Shown here one piece after another: positions 7,061 to 16,886 of a DNA stretch of 33,396 nucleotides. The notes under the pieces are model-generated. The model saw only the letters and a program-made list of their open reading frames with translations. It was not told the origin of the DNA and made no database searches. Where the stretch lies: positions 1-33,396 of the forward strand of contig NZ_MDDR01000050.1 of the NCBI RefSeq assembly GCF_001870435.1, written 5' to 3'. The stretch comes from Pseudomonas costantinii (GTDB lineage: Bacteria > Pseudomonadota > Gammaproteobacteria > Pseudomonadales > Pseudomonadaceae). Numbering within the stretch: position 1 is the stretch's first letter; the number at the start of each line of letters is the position of its first letter. Both the position numbers and the translations under genes were made by a program.

Positions 7061-9049
7061 ATGACTGCTGAAACACTGACTCCAGAAGACTCTTTATTGC
7101 CATTGTCCCAGGCGCTGCTGTTGCCCAGGATTGCTATCGAAAGCACTACGCCGGTGATCGACGGCGGTGAATTTTCCGTAAAAGCCGTGGTGGGGCAGCA
7201 GGTCAACGTTACCAGCAAGGTATTCGCCGACGGCCATGACACGCTCGCCGTACTGGTCCGCTGGCGCCCGCTGCAGGATGAAAGCTGGCACAGCGTGGTG
7301 ATGGCCGACGCGGGTAACAATGGCTGGGAAGGCGCGTTTACCGTCACCACTCAAGGGCCCCACGAATATTGCATCGAAGCCTGGATCGATACCTTCGCCA
7401 GCTTTTGTTACGAGTTGCGCAAGAAACACGAGGCGGGGGTGCCGGTCAGTCTGGAATTGCAGGAAGGCCGCAGTCTGGTGTTACAGGCAGCCGAACGCAG
7501 TGACAGTGAACTGCGTGATCGCCTGATGCTGTTGCACCACGAGCTTTCCGGTCTGCTGGAAACCGAGCAGGTCGCGCAATTCCTGCACGAAGACAGTGCA
7601 CACCTGATGACCCAGGCCGACCACCGCGCCTACTTGAGCTTCAGCCCTGTCTACCCGATTGAGGTTGAACGTGAAGCTGCGCTATTTGCCAGTTGGTATG
7701 AGCTGTTTCCCCGCTCGATTACCGATGATCCGGCGCGCCATGGCACGTTTAATGACGTGCACTCGCGCCTGTCGATGATCCATGACATGGGGTTCGACGT
7801 GCTCTATTTTCCGCCGATCCACCCGATTGGCCGAAGCCATCGCAAGGGTAAGAACAACTCCCTGAGCGCAGGCCCTGATGACCCCGGCAGCCCGTACGCG
7901 ATTGGCAGCGAGGAGGGCGGTCATGAAGCCATCCACCCGCAATTGGGTACTCGCGATGACTTTCGCCGCCTGGTCAAGGCCGCGGCCGACCATGGTTTGG
8001 AGATCGCCCTGGATTTTGCCATCCAGTGTTCCCAGGACCACCCGTGGCTCAAACAACACCCGGGCTGGTTTAACTGGCGCCCGGACGGCACGATCAAATA
8101 CGCGGAAAACCCGCCGAAAAAATACCAGGACATCGTTAACGTCGACTTCTACGCTGCCGACGCGATTCCCAGCCTGTGGACCGAATTGCGCGACATTGTG
8201 CTGGGCTGGGTGGAAGAGGGCGTGAAGACTTTTCGCGTCGACAACCCCCACACCAAGCCGCTGCCGTTCTGGCAATGGCTGATCAGCGATGTGCGCTCCA
8301 AGCACCCTGAGGTGATCTTCCTCGCTGAAGCGTTCACCACCCCGGCAATGATGGCGCGCCTGGGTAAAGTCGGTTATTCCCAGAGCTACACCTATTTCAC
8401 CTGGCGCAATACCAAGGCTGAGCTGAGCGACTACTTCACGCAGTTGAACGAGTCACCGTGGCGCGAGTGCTTTCGGCCGAACTTCTTCGTTAACACGCCG
8501 GATATCAACCCACCTTTCCTGCATGAATCAGGGCGTCCAGGGTTTCTGATCCGCGCGGTGCTGGCCAGCATGGGCTCGGGTCTGTGGGGTATGTATTCGG
8601 GTTTCGAACTGTGCGAAGCCGCACCGGTGCCGGGCAAGGAGGAGTACCTGGACTCGGAGAAATATGAGATCCGTCCGCGGGATTTCACGGCACCCGGCAA
8701 CATCATTGCCGAGATTGCCCAGCTCAACCGCATTCGCCGGCAGAACCCGGCGTTGCACACGCACCTGGGCTTGAAGCTCTACAACGTTTGGAACGACAAC
8801 ATCCTGTACTTCGGCAAGCGCAGTGGAGATGGCCGCAATTTCATTCTCGTTGCCGTCAATCTCGACCCCTTCAATGCCCAGGAGGCCCATTTCGAATTGC
8901 CACTGTGGGAGTTGGGGCTGCCGGACGATGCCCAGACCCAGGGTGAAGACTTGATGAATGGTCATCGCTGGACCTGGTATGGCAAGACCCAATGGATGAG
9001 GCTCGAGCCGCATACCCCATTCGGGATCTGGCGGATCACCACTTCCTGA
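7061..9049 (+). CDS. glgE: Alpha-1,4-glucan:maltose-1-phosphate maltosyltransferase GlgE
   Basis: GH13_3 enzyme that transfers maltosyl units from alpha-maltose-1-phosphate to the non-reducing end of alpha-1,4-glucan, in the cytoplasm. The start at ATG 7061 (662 aa, the usual length) is set by AGGGGGA eight bases upstream. The N-terminal ~100 residues form the beta-sandwich typical of GlgE. The catalytic barrel shows VLYFPPIHPIG, ALDFAIQCSQDHPW, the nucleophile Asp394 in FRVDNPHTK, and the acid/base Glu423 in FLAEAFT. It is the first gene of glgE–treS/mak–glgB: TreS makes maltose, the maltokinase domain phosphorylates it, GlgE polymerises it and GlgB branches the product. The same gene order is known in P. 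aeruginosa. Probably driven by the AlgU-like promoter just upstream. Confidence 0.97.
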   Translation: MTAETLTPEDSLLPLSQALLLPRIAIESTTPVIDGGEFSVKAVVGQQVNVTSKVFADGHDTLAVLVRWRPLQDESWHSVVMADAGNNGWEGAFTVTTQGPHEYCIEAWIDTFASFCYELRKKHEAGVPVSLELQEGRSLVLQAAERSDSELRDRLMLLHHELSGLLETEQVAQFLHEDSAHLMTQADHRAYLSFSPVYPIEVEREAALFASWYELFPRSITDDPARHGTFNDVHSRLSMIHDMGFDVLYFPPIHPIGRSHRKGKNNSLSAGPDDPGSPYAIGSEEGGHEAIHPQLGTRDDFRRLVKAAADHGLEIALDFAIQCSQDHPWLKQHPGWFNWRPDGTIKYAENPPKKYQDIVNVDFYAADAIPSLWTELRDIVLGWVEEGVKTFRVDNPHTKPLPFWQWLISDVRSKHPEVIFLAEAFTTPAMMARLGKVGYSQSYTYFTWRNTKAELSDYFTQLNESPWRECFRPNFFVNTPDINPPFLHESGRPGFLIRAVLASMGSGLWGMYSGFELCEAAPVPGKEEYLDSEKYEIRPRDFTAPGNIIAEIAQLNRIRRQNPALHTHLGLKLYNVWNDNILYFGKRSGDGRNFILVAVNLDPFNAQEAHFELPLWELGLPDDAQTQGEDLMNGHRWTWYGKTQWMRLEPHTPFGIWRITTS

Positions 9050-9066
9050 GACTGGTGAAGATCAAC

Positions 9067-9094
9067 TGTGGGAGCAGGCAAGCCCGCTCCCACA
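9067..9094. repeat. REP-like palindrome between glgE and treS
   Basis: A near-perfect 28-bp hairpin: arms TGTGGGAGC (9067–9075) and GCTCCCACA (9086–9094), with a further inner GGC/GCC pairing around an AA loop. This TGTGGGAGC…GCTCCCACA palindrome is a common extragenic repeat of the P. fluorescens group, as I recall it. It lies inside the operon, 17 bp after the glgE stop, so as RNA it could protect the glgE message or reduce read-through. No T-run follows it directly. I saw no second copy in this window. Confidence 0.75.
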
Positions 9095-9143
9095 TTAACT
9101 GCGCTCATCCAGGCGGTTTTTTCAGAATTTTCAGGAGTTTCCA

Positions 9144-12100
9144 ATGGCGAAGAAACCCAACACTGCCACCTTCATCAAAGACCCGCTCTGGTACAAGGAC
9201 GCGGTGATCTATCAAGTTCACGTCAAATCCTATTTCGACTCCAACAACGACGGCATCGGCGACTTTCCCGGGCTGATCGCCAAGCTCGACTACATCGCTG
9301 ACCTTGGTGTGAATACCATCTGGTTGCTGCCGTTTTACCCCTCGCCACGTCGCGACGATGGCTACGACATCGCCGAATACCGTGGCGTGCATAGCGACTA
9401 CGGCACGATGGGCGACGCCAAGCGCTTTATCGCCGAGGCTCACAAGCGTGGCCTGAGAGTCATTACTGAGCTGGTGATCAACCACACCTCTGACCAGCAT
9501 CCCTGGTTCCAGCGCGCACGCAAGGCCAAGCCCGGCTCGGCGGCACGGGATTTCTATGTGTGGTCCGATGACGACCAGAAGTACGACGGCACCCGCATCA
9601 TTTTCCTCGACACCGAGAAGTCCAACTGGACCTGGGACCCGGTCGCCGGCCAGTACTTCTGGCACCGCTTCTACTCCCATCAGCCGGACCTCAATTTCGA
9701 TAACCCGCAAGTCATGAAGGCCGTGTTGTCGGTGATGCGCTACTGGCTGGACATGGGCATCGATGGCTTGCGCCTGGATGCCATCCCCTACCTGATCGAG
9801 CGCGACGGCACCAACAACGAAAACCTTCCCGAAACCCACGACGTCCTCAAGCAGATCCGCGCCGAGATCGACGCGCATTATCCTGACCGCATGCTGCTGG
9901 CCGAAGCCAACCAATGGCCCGAAGACACACAGCTGTATTTCGGTGACAAGAAGGGCGATGACGGCGATGAATGCCATATGGCGTTTCACTTCCCGCTGAT
10001 GCCGCGCATGTACATGGCCCTGGCCCAGGAAGATCGCTTCCCCATCACCGATATTTTACGCCAGACCCCGGAGATCCCCGCCAATTGCCAATGGGCGATC
10101 TTCCTGCGTAACCACGATGAATTAACCCTGGAAATGGTCACCGACAAAGAGCGCGACTATTTGTGGAACTACTACGCCGCAGACCGTCGCGCCCGGATCA
10201 ACCTGGGTATTCGTCGGCGCCTGGCGCCGTTGATGGAGCGTGACCGCCGCCGCGTCGAGTTGCTCAACAGCCTGTTGCTGTCGATGCCAGGCACACCGAC
10301 CCTGTATTACGGTGATGAAATCGGCATGGGCGACAATATCTACCTCGGCGACCGTGACGGTGTGCGCACGCCAATGCAGTGGTCCATCGACCGTAACGGT
10401 GGCTTCTCCCGCGCCGACCCGGCCAGCCTGGTATTGCCGCCGATCATGGATCCGCTGTATGGCTACCAGTCGGTGAATGTCGAGACCCAGGCCCAGGACC
10501 CACATTCGCTGCTGAACTGGACCCGGCGCATGTTGGCGGTGCGCAAGCAGTCCAAGGCCTTTGGCCGGGGCAGCTTGAAAATGCTCTCGCCGAGCAACCG
10601 GCGCATTCTGGCGTATACCCGGGAGTACACCGGGGAAGATGGGCGCACTGAAATCATTCTGTGCGTGGCCAACGTGTCGCGCAGTGCCCAGGCCGCAGAG
10701 CTGGACTTGTCAGCCTTCGCTGGAATGGTTCCGGTAGAGATGCTGGGCGGGAATGCCTTCCCGCCGATTGGTCAGTTGAATTTCCTGCTGACCCTGGCGC
10801 CGTACGGTTTCTACTGGTTCGTGCTGGCGGCGGAAAATCAAATGCCCAGTTGGCATGTGGAACCCGCGCAAAGCATTCCGGACTTCACCACCCTGGTGTT
10901 GAAAAAACGCATGGAAGAGTTGCTCGAAGAACCGTGCCGCACCACGTTGGAGCAAACCTCGCTGCCGGCCTGGCTGCCCAAGCGGCGTTGGTTTGCCGGC
11001 AAGGACACGGCGATCGACAGTGTGCATATCGTTTACGGCGTACGTTTTGGCGACCCGCAACACCCTGTGCTGCTCAGCGAAATCGATGTGACCCGCGGTG
11101 GCCAGGTCAACCGTTACCAACTGCCGTTTGGTTTCCTTGGGGAAGACCAGTTCACCAGCGCGTTACCGCAGCAATTGGCATTGGCCCGTGTACGCCGAGT
11201 GCGCCAGGTTGGGTTGGTCACTGATGCTTTCAGCCTCGAGCATTTCATCCGCGCGGTGATCCAGGGCCTGCAGGCGGGTACGGTGCTGAATGCCACTGAA
11301 GGTGATCTACGTTTTGAGGCCACACCGCACCTGGACACGCTGCAACTGACGGATGAATCGCACGTGCGCTACCTGGCGACCGAACAGTCCAATAGCTCGG
11401 TGGTGGTGGGCGAAAGCCTGGTACTCAAGCTGATTCGTAAAGTCAGCACCGGCGTGCACCCGGAGCTGGAAATGAGCGCCTACCTGACCCAAGCCGGGTA
11501 TCCAAACATCTCGCCGTTGCTGGGTTCGGTGATCCGCCGCGATGGGCAAGGGCAGGACAATCTGTTGATGATTGCCCAAGGCTACTTGAGCAATCAAGGC
11601 GATGCCTGGGGCTGGACCCAAAACAGCCTGGAGCGAGCCATACGCGACGAACTGGCGCAAGCCATGTCCGACCAGGAACAGCATTACAATGCCCTTGGCG
11701 AGTTGAAAGACTTTGCCGAGTTGCTGGGCCAGCGTCTGGGGGAAATGCACGTTGTACTCGCGGCAAAAACCACTGATAAAAATTTCAAACCCGAAGTCAC
11801 CAGCGTTAAGGACACCCAGGTGTGGGCCAAGGACGTCAGCGCACAAATCGACCGCGCTTTGCAGTTATTGGAACTTCATCAAGCGCAACTGGACGCGGCG
11901 GATCGAGCGTTGGTCAGTGAGTTGCTGGCACACAAAAAAGCCATCGGCAGTCATGTCCAGTCTCTGGCGAAAGCCACGGCGGGCGGGTTGCGGATTCGTG
12001 TCCACGGTGACTTGCACCTGGGCCAGGTGCTGGTGGTGAAGGGCGATGCCTACCTGATCGACTTTGAAGGTGAGCCCGCGCGCTCACTGCATGAGCGTCG

Positions 12101-12491
12101 TGGCAAGCACAGCCCCTATAAAGATGTGAGTGGTGTACTGCGCTCGTTTGATTACGCAGCGGCCATGGCCCTGAATGTGCAAGGGGTGGATCACTCGCCC
12201 GCAGTGGACGTCGCCCGTAAGCGCGTGACGGACCGCTATCTGATTGAGGCGCGCGAGGCATTTATCCAGGCTTATCATCAGGCTGCGTCTACACTGGCGC
12301 ATGACTGGCAGGATGCCAAAGGCCAGGCCGCAGCGCTGACGTTGTTCAGCCTGGAGAAGGCCGCGTACGAAGTGGCCTACGAAGCGGAAAATCGCCCGAC
12401 CTGGTTGCCCGTGCCGTTGCAAGGGTTGCACGGTCTGCTCAGAGGGTTCATACCTGTATCGAAAACTGCACGCGGTGGGGAGACGTCATGA
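9144..12491 (+). CDS. treS: Trehalose synthase–maltokinase fusion (TreS/Pep2)
   Basis: Fusion of two enzymes in 1115 aa. Residues ~1–545 are trehalose synthase, a GH13 isomerase of trehalose and maltose, with DGYDIAEYRGVH, nucleophile Asp212 in GLRLDAIPYL, acid/base Glu254 in LLAEANQW, and NHDE with Asp325. Residues ~590–1115 are maltokinase, which makes maltose-1-phosphate from maltose and ATP. It has a protein-kinase-like fold with the catalytic loop HGDLHLGQ (His954, Asp956) and the metal-binding DFEGEP (Asp973). The two activities are separate proteins in many actinobacteria but fused in pseudomonads. AGGAG at 9133–9137 sets the start. The stop overlaps the glgB start by 4 bp, implying translational coupling. 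It converts trehalose into the GlgE substrate. Confidence 0.97.
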   Translation: MAKKPNTATFIKDPLWYKDAVIYQVHVKSYFDSNNDGIGDFPGLIAKLDYIADLGVNTIWLLPFYPSPRRDDGYDIAEYRGVHSDYGTMGDAKRFIAEAHKRGLRVITELVINHTSDQHPWFQRARKAKPGSAARDFYVWSDDDQKYDGTRIIFLDTEKSNWTWDPVAGQYFWHRFYSHQPDLNFDNPQVMKAVLSVMRYWLDMGIDGLRLDAIPYLIERDGTNNENLPETHDVLKQIRAEIDAHYPDRMLLAEANQWPEDTQLYFGDKKGDDGDECHMAFHFPLMPRMYMALAQEDRFPITDILRQTPEIPANCQWAIFLRNHDELTLEMVTDKERDYLWNYYAADRRARINLGIRRRLAPLMERDRRRVELLNSLLLSMPGTPTLYYGDEIGMGDNIYLGDRDGVRTPMQWSIDRNGGFSRADPASLVLPPIMDPLYGYQSVNVETQAQDPHSLLNWTRRMLAVRKQSKAFGRGSLKMLSPSNRRILAYTREYTGEDGRTEIILCVANVSRSAQAAELDLSAFAGMVPVEMLGGNAFPPIGQLNFLLTLAPYGFYWFVLAAENQMPSWHVEPAQSIPDFTTLVLKKRMEELLEEPCRTTLEQTSLPAWLPKRRWFAGKDTAIDSVHIVYGVRFGDPQHPVLLSEIDVTRGGQVNRYQLPFGFLGEDQFTSALPQQLALARVRRVRQVGLVTDAFSLEHFIRAVIQGLQAGTVLNATEGDLRFEATPHLDTLQLTDESHVRYLATEQSNSSVVVGESLVLKLIRKVSTGVHPELEMSAYLTQAGYPNISPLLGSVIRRDGQGQDNLLMIAQGYLSNQGDAWGWTQNSLERAIRDELAQAMSDQEQHYNALGELKDFAELLGQRLGEMHVVLAAKTTDKNFKPEVTSVKDTQVWAKDVSAQIDRALQLLELHQAQLDAADRALVSELLAHKKAIGSHVQSLAKATAGGLRIRVHGDLHLGQVLVVKGDAYLIDFEGEPARSLHERRGKHSPYKDVSGVLRSFDYAAAMALNVQGVDHSPAVDVARKRVTDRYLIEAREAFIQAYHQAASTLAHDWQDAKGQAAALTLFSLEKAAYEVAYEAENRPTWLPVPLQGLHGLLRGFIPVSKTARGGETS

Positions 12492-14725
12492 GCTTTACAC
12501 ATAAAGAACCGCTGCAAACGAAGTTGACTGCCATGCCTGCGTCCAAGGACGTTGAAGCGTTGGTACGCGCCGAACACCATGACCCGTTCTCGATTCTCGG
12601 GCCGCATGAGGATGAGCACGACGGCCAGTTTATCCGTGCGTTTTTGCCGGAAGCCTTGAGCGTTCAGGTAGTGGCTCGCGACAGCGGTGAGCAGATCGGC
12701 AGCCTCGATGCAACCCAGGTACCGGGCTTGTTTGTCGGGCATTTCAATACACGCCAGGGTTACCTGCTGAAAATCCAGTGGGCCGGTGGCGAGCAGATCA
12801 CCGAAGATCCCTACAGTTTCAGCCAATTACTCCTCGGTGAAATGGACCTGTACCTGTTTGCCGAAGGCAATCACCGTGATCTCAGCAGTTGCCTTGGTGC
12901 CCAAGTGACCAGCGTCGATGGGGTGCAGGGGGTGCGCTTTGCCGTATGGGCGCCGAATGCCCGGCGTGTGTCGGTGGTGGGTGACTTCAATATCTGGGAC
13001 GGTCGCCGCCACCCGATGCGTCTGCGGCACCCGTCGGGCGTGTGGGAGATCTTTATCCCACGCCTGCAAGCCGGTGCGGCCTACAAGTATGAAATTCTCG
13101 GTACCCATGGGATTCTGCCGCTCAAGTCCGACCCGATGGCACTCGCCACCCAGTTGCCACCCGACACTGCCTCCAAAGTTGCCGCGCCGTTGCAGGTGGA
13201 CTGGCAGGACCATGAGTGGATGCAATCGCGTAGCGAGCGGCAGAAGACCACGGCGCCGCTGTCGATCTATGAACTGCATGTGGGCTCCTGGCAGTGTGAA
13301 TTGGACGAGGCTGGTGAAGTGTCCCGCCAATACGGCTGGCGCGAACTGGCGGAACGCTTGATTCCGTATGTGCAGCAATTGGGCTTCACGCATATTGAGC
13401 TGATGCCAATCATGGAGCACCCGTTCGGTGGCTCCTGGGGTTATCAGGCGTTGTCGCAGTTCGCACCGACGGCGCGATTTGGCTCGCCGGACGATTTCGG
13501 GTTTTTCGTCAATGCCCTGCATCAGGCCAACATCGGCGTGATCCTCGACTGGGTGCCGGCGCATTTCCCCACGGATACCCACGGCCTGGCGCAATTCGAT
13601 GGGACTGCGCTGTACGAATACGCCAACCCGCTGGAAGGCTTTCACCAGGATTGGGACACGCTGATCTACAACCTGGGCCGCACTGAAGTTCACGGTTTTA
13701 TGCTGGCCTCGGCGTTGCATTGGCTCAAACACTTCCATGTCGATGGCCTGCGGGTGGATGCCGTGGCGTCGATGTTGTATCGCGATTACTCGCGCAAGGC
13801 CGGCGAGTGGGTACCCAACCGCCATGGCGGCCGGGAGAACCTGGAAGCCATCGATTTCCTGCGTCATTTGAACGACGTGGTTGCGCTGGAAGCGCCGGGC
13901 GCATTGGTGATTGCTGAGGAATCCACTGCCTGGCCCGGCGTCAGCCAGAGTACCCAGCAAGGTGGCTTGGGCTTTAATTACAAATGGAACATGGGCTGGA
14001 TGCACGACTCCCTGCATTACATCCAGCAAGACCCGGTGTACCGCGCCCATCATCACAACGAGCTGAGTTTCGGCTTGGTGTATGCCTGGTCCGAGCGTTT
14101 TATCCTGCCGATCTCCCACGATGAAGTGGTACACGGCAAACACTCGTTGATCGACAAGATGCCCGGCGATCGCTGGCAAAAGTTCGCCAACCTACGGGCT
14201 TACTTGAGCTTCATGTGGATGCATCCGGGTAAAAAGCTGCTGTTTATGGGGTGTGAATTCGGTCAGTGGCGCGAGTGGAACCACGATCAACAACTGGACT
14301 GGTACCTGCTGCAATACCCTGAGCACCGGGGCGTCCAGAAGCTGGTCGGCGACCTGAACCGCCTATACCGTGAGGAACCGGCGCTGTATGAACAGGATGA
14401 TGCGCCCCAAGGTTTCCAGTGGTTGATTGGCGACGACGCGATCAACAGCGTCTACGCTTGGTTGCGCTGGAGCAAGGACGGCAGGCCGGTGCTGGTGGTG
14501 GCCAACTTCACCCCGGTGCCCCGTGAGGCCTACTCCGTCGGCGTACCATTTGCCGGGCGTTGGAGCGAGGTAATTAACAGTGATGCCGGCACTTACGCCG
14601 GCTCCAACTACGGTAATGGTGGAGAGGTATTCAGTAGGGATGAACCTAGCCATGGGCAGCCGGTGTCGCTGTCGTTGAATCTGCCGCCACTGGGTGTGCT
14701 GATTCTGCGGCCGGAACCGCTTTAA
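12488..14725 (+). CDS. glgB: 1,4-alpha-glucan branching enzyme GlgB
   Basis: GH13_9 enzyme that introduces alpha-1,6 branches into the linear glucan made by GlgE. 745 aa, full length. It has two N-terminal beta-sandwich regions (the second around VRFAVWAPNARRVSVVGDFN), a catalytic barrel with nucleophile Asp424 in GLRVDAVASMLYRDY, acid/base Glu477 in VIAEEST, and SHDEVVHGK as the third catalytic region, then a C-terminal beta domain. It starts inside the last codons of treS (ATGA overlap), with GGGGAGA upstream, so it is the third gene of the operon. No glycogen synthase or glgC homologue is nearby, which supports a GlgE-type route. No strong terminator follows it. Confidence 0.97.
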   Translation: MSFTHKEPLQTKLTAMPASKDVEALVRAEHHDPFSILGPHEDEHDGQFIRAFLPEALSVQVVARDSGEQIGSLDATQVPGLFVGHFNTRQGYLLKIQWAGGEQITEDPYSFSQLLLGEMDLYLFAEGNHRDLSSCLGAQVTSVDGVQGVRFAVWAPNARRVSVVGDFNIWDGRRHPMRLRHPSGVWEIFIPRLQAGAAYKYEILGTHGILPLKSDPMALATQLPPDTASKVAAPLQVDWQDHEWMQSRSERQKTTAPLSIYELHVGSWQCELDEAGEVSRQYGWRELAERLIPYVQQLGFTHIELMPIMEHPFGGSWGYQALSQFAPTARFGSPDDFGFFVNALHQANIGVILDWVPAHFPTDTHGLAQFDGTALYEYANPLEGFHQDWDTLIYNLGRTEVHGFMLASALHWLKHFHVDGLRVDAVASMLYRDYSRKAGEWVPNRHGGRENLEAIDFLRHLNDVVALEAPGALVIAEESTAWPGVSQSTQQGGLGFNYKWNMGWMHDSLHYIQQDPVYRAHHHNELSFGLVYAWSERFILPISHDEVVHGKHSLIDKMPGDRWQKFANLRAYLSFMWMHPGKKLLFMGCEFGQWREWNHDQQLDWYLLQYPEHRGVQKLVGDLNRLYREEPALYEQDDAPQGFQWLIGDDAINSVYAWLRWSKDGRPVLVVANFTPVPREAYSVGVPFAGRWSEVINSDAGTYAGSNYGNGGEVFSRDEPSHGQPVSLSLNLPPLGVLILRPEPL

Positions 14726-14815
14726 AGGCTCTACCGTGCTGGATTCAGTTGTCCGTGATACTGGCAGGGTGCCACAATGGCGCCTTTGTCGTGGCAGTCG
14801 AAGCAGGCGGATTTC

Positions 14816-15943
14816 ATGAACGGCCTTGGACATGGGCAGGATCAGGATAGCTATATCGAAGAGCAGGTGCGAACAGACCGTTTGCACCAGTTGTTTCGCC
14901 AATCGTTCGCCGCCATTTTCGGCAGTTATCTAGGCGCCGCCATGTTGTGTTGGCTGTGCTGGGACCGCTTTGATCACACGATCATGCTGGTTTGGCTGAT
15001 AGTGTTGGGAATGTCGTCCCTGTTGCGGCTCAAAATGTTCATGGACTGGTTTCGCTGCCCTGGCAGCGAGCGCACCCCCGAGCGCTGGGAGCGCCGCTAT
15101 TGGGTCACGTTGATGCTGTCTGCCGGTATCTGGGGGATCGGCGCGTTGGCCGTGATGCCCACCGACGATCGAGTGTCCCAGGTGTTGGTCATGCTGTTTA
15201 CCGTGGGTATGTCGGTCAGCGCAGTCTCCTGTTATTCGGCCTATCGCTATATGACGCTGGGCTCCATGGGCCTAGTGCTATTGCCGTGTACGCTGTGGTT
15301 GCTGTTTCAGCCCTCACCGATGCAAGTGGGCGTGGCTGTTGCTGTGCTGGTGTTCTCGACCTTTGTGATCAGCGCCACGCGCAAGTTGTCCGACGCCCTG
15401 GAAACAGCCTTTCGCCTGACCCGGCAAATGGAGCGTGCCCACACTATTTCCGCGCACGCCGCCCAGACCGACGAACTCACCGGGCTGATGAATCGTCGTG
15501 CGTTTTTCGAACATGCCCAACAGCTGTATACGCAGTGCCGCCACGACCGGCAACCGCTGTGCGCGCTGATGATGGACATGGATCATTTCAAGCGAATCAA
15601 CGACACCTATGGCCACCAGGCCGGTGACCAGGTGTTGCGTCAGATTGGTGGGGTGATCAGCGCTTCGTTTCGCCAGGCCGATGTTTTTGGTCGGCTCGGC
15701 GGTGAGGAGTTTGCGGTGTTGCTGCCCAACACGTCGCTGGAAACCGGGCGAGACATCGCTGAGCAATTGATCAAGGCGATTTCCGGCCTGGTCTCCGAAC
15801 CGGTGCAGGGCTTGACCGCCAGCCTTGGCGTTGCTGCCACCCGCAGCGTCGATCAGGACCTGCACAGCCTGATGAACACTGCCGATAAGGCGCTGTATCG
15901 CGCCAAGGCCATGGGGCGTAATCAAGTGGTGGTGGCTGAGTAG
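14816..15943 (+). CDS. Membrane-bound diguanylate cyclase (GGDEF)
   Basis: Predicted to make cyclic di-GMP from two GTP. I chose the ATG at 14816 (375 aa; AGGCGG five bases upstream); the ATG at 14777 would add 13 residues and also has a weak ribosome site. The N-terminal half has about five to six hydrophobic helices with no sensory domain that I recognise, followed by a short helical linker (RLTRQMERAHTISAHAAQTDELTGLMNRRAFF) into the GGDEF domain. The active site GGEEF is at 295–299 and an RQAD inhibitory site at 286–289, exactly five residues before it, so product inhibition is likely. There is no EAL domain. It follows glgB by 90 bp on the same strand; membership of the glg operon is possible but unproven. 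Confidence 0.93.
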   Translation: MNGLGHGQDQDSYIEEQVRTDRLHQLFRQSFAAIFGSYLGAAMLCWLCWDRFDHTIMLVWLIVLGMSSLLRLKMFMDWFRCPGSERTPERWERRYWVTLMLSAGIWGIGALAVMPTDDRVSQVLVMLFTVGMSVSAVSCYSAYRYMTLGSMGLVLLPCTLWLLFQPSPMQVGVAVAVLVFSTFVISATRKLSDALETAFRLTRQMERAHTISAHAAQTDELTGLMNRRAFFEHAQQLYTQCRHDRQPLCALMMDMDHFKRINDTYGHQAGDQVLRQIGGVISASFRQADVFGRLGGEEFAVLLPNTSLETGRDIAEQLIKAISGLVSEPVQGLTASLGVAATRSVDQDLHSLMNTADKALYRAKAMGRNQVVVAE

Positions 15944-15991
15944 GGTTTGCTCAGGCGCTCGACCCCTTGTAGCCACCGGTAGGTCTGGTAC

Positions 15992-16843
15992 TTACTGCGA
16001 ACCCAAAACCGCCGTCCAGTAAATCCCCGCATCACTCTTTGGGTCCATCGCATAGGCCGCGCCCAATTCGCGAAATTGTGGGTTCATCAAGTTGGCGCAA
16101 TGGCCGGGACTGGCGAGCCAGCCGTCCACCACTTTGCGCGGGGTGTCGAGGCCAGCGGCGATGTTTTCGCCGATGTTCTTTGCGATATACCCGGCCAGTT
16201 CGGCGCGATCGCCGGGGGTACGGCCATCGTGATCGAGGTGGTCGAAGAAGTTGCCGTTGGCCATATTGCGCGTGTGGCTGTTGGCGGCACCGGCCAAATC
16301 GTCGTTCCAGGACAGGGGAGTGGTCGCGCTAAACGCTTGGGTACCACATTGGCGCGACTGACCACGGGCGGCGTTGATCAGGTTCAGCACTTGTTTGCCT
16401 TCGGTCTGCCAATCGCCCAGACCACTGGAGAGCAGCGGGCGGGCCAGCACGATGCGCCAGTCCTGGCCGCTGTTGCTTACGCCGATGTCGACAAATTGCG
16501 GATCGAGCACCACGCGACAAAAACTTTCGCGCACGGCCTTCATGGCCGCCTGTGCATCCTTGGGGCCCGACAGGCTGATAGCCTGCACGTTGACCATCGG
16601 GTACGCGGCCCGCGCCAGCGCCTGCTGCAAATCACCGACATTCGAGGCCGGCAGCACCAGTCGCGTGTCGCTGGCCAGCGGTGGCAATTCCTGGGAGCCC
16701 TGGTTACCGCAGCGCTGTACCTGGCTGCGGTATTGATTAATCTGTTGCACCAACTGACTTTCATCATTCGCCATCGCGCTGGCGCAGAACGCCAGACTGG
16801 CGGCCAGCGTCGTAAGACCCATCATCAATGACAGCACGCGCAT
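15992..16843 (-). CDS. Exported CAP (SCP/PR-1) domain protein
   Basis: 283 aa from the ATG at 16843, which has AAGGAT seven bases upstream; the frame extends to 16906 but without a ribosome site. A Sec signal peptide (MRVLSLMMGL…ASAMA, cleavage near residue 26) sends it out of the cytoplasm. The C-terminal ~130 residues are a CAP domain: LNLINAARGQSRQCG, NGNFFDHLDHDGRTPGDRA, GENIAAG and the HCANLMNPQFRELGAAYA signature. The N-terminal half is specific to this group of proteins. The biochemical role of bacterial CAP proteins is mostly unknown; many act in the periplasm or outside the cell. It follows the MHS transporter on the same strand, separated by a hairpin. Confidence 0.9.
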   Translation of the reverse strand: MRVLSLMMGLTTLAASLAFCASAMANDESQLVQQINQYRSQVQRCGNQGSQELPPLASDTRLVLPASNVGDLQQALARAAYPMVNVQAISLSGPKDAQAAMKAVRESFCRVVLDPQFVDIGVSNSGQDWRIVLARPLLSSGLGDWQTEGKQVLNLINAARGQSRQCGTQAFSATTPLSWNDDLAGAANSHTRNMANGNFFDHLDHDGRTPGDRAELAGYIAKNIGENIAAGLDTPRKVVDGWLASPGHCANLMNPQFRELGAAYAMDPKSDAGIYWTAVLGSQ

Positions 16844-16886
16844 GGAGGTTATCCTTGAGCTTGAAAGTGCCCATGATGCGCGATCC

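Noticed and set aside
12827..14179. Long open frame antisense to glgB (450 codons)
   Set aside because: Shadow of a GC-rich gene: low-complexity His/Arg/Gln-rich translation, no motif, and glgB on the other strand is certain. The same holds for antisense frames over the GGDEF, MFS and ClC genes.
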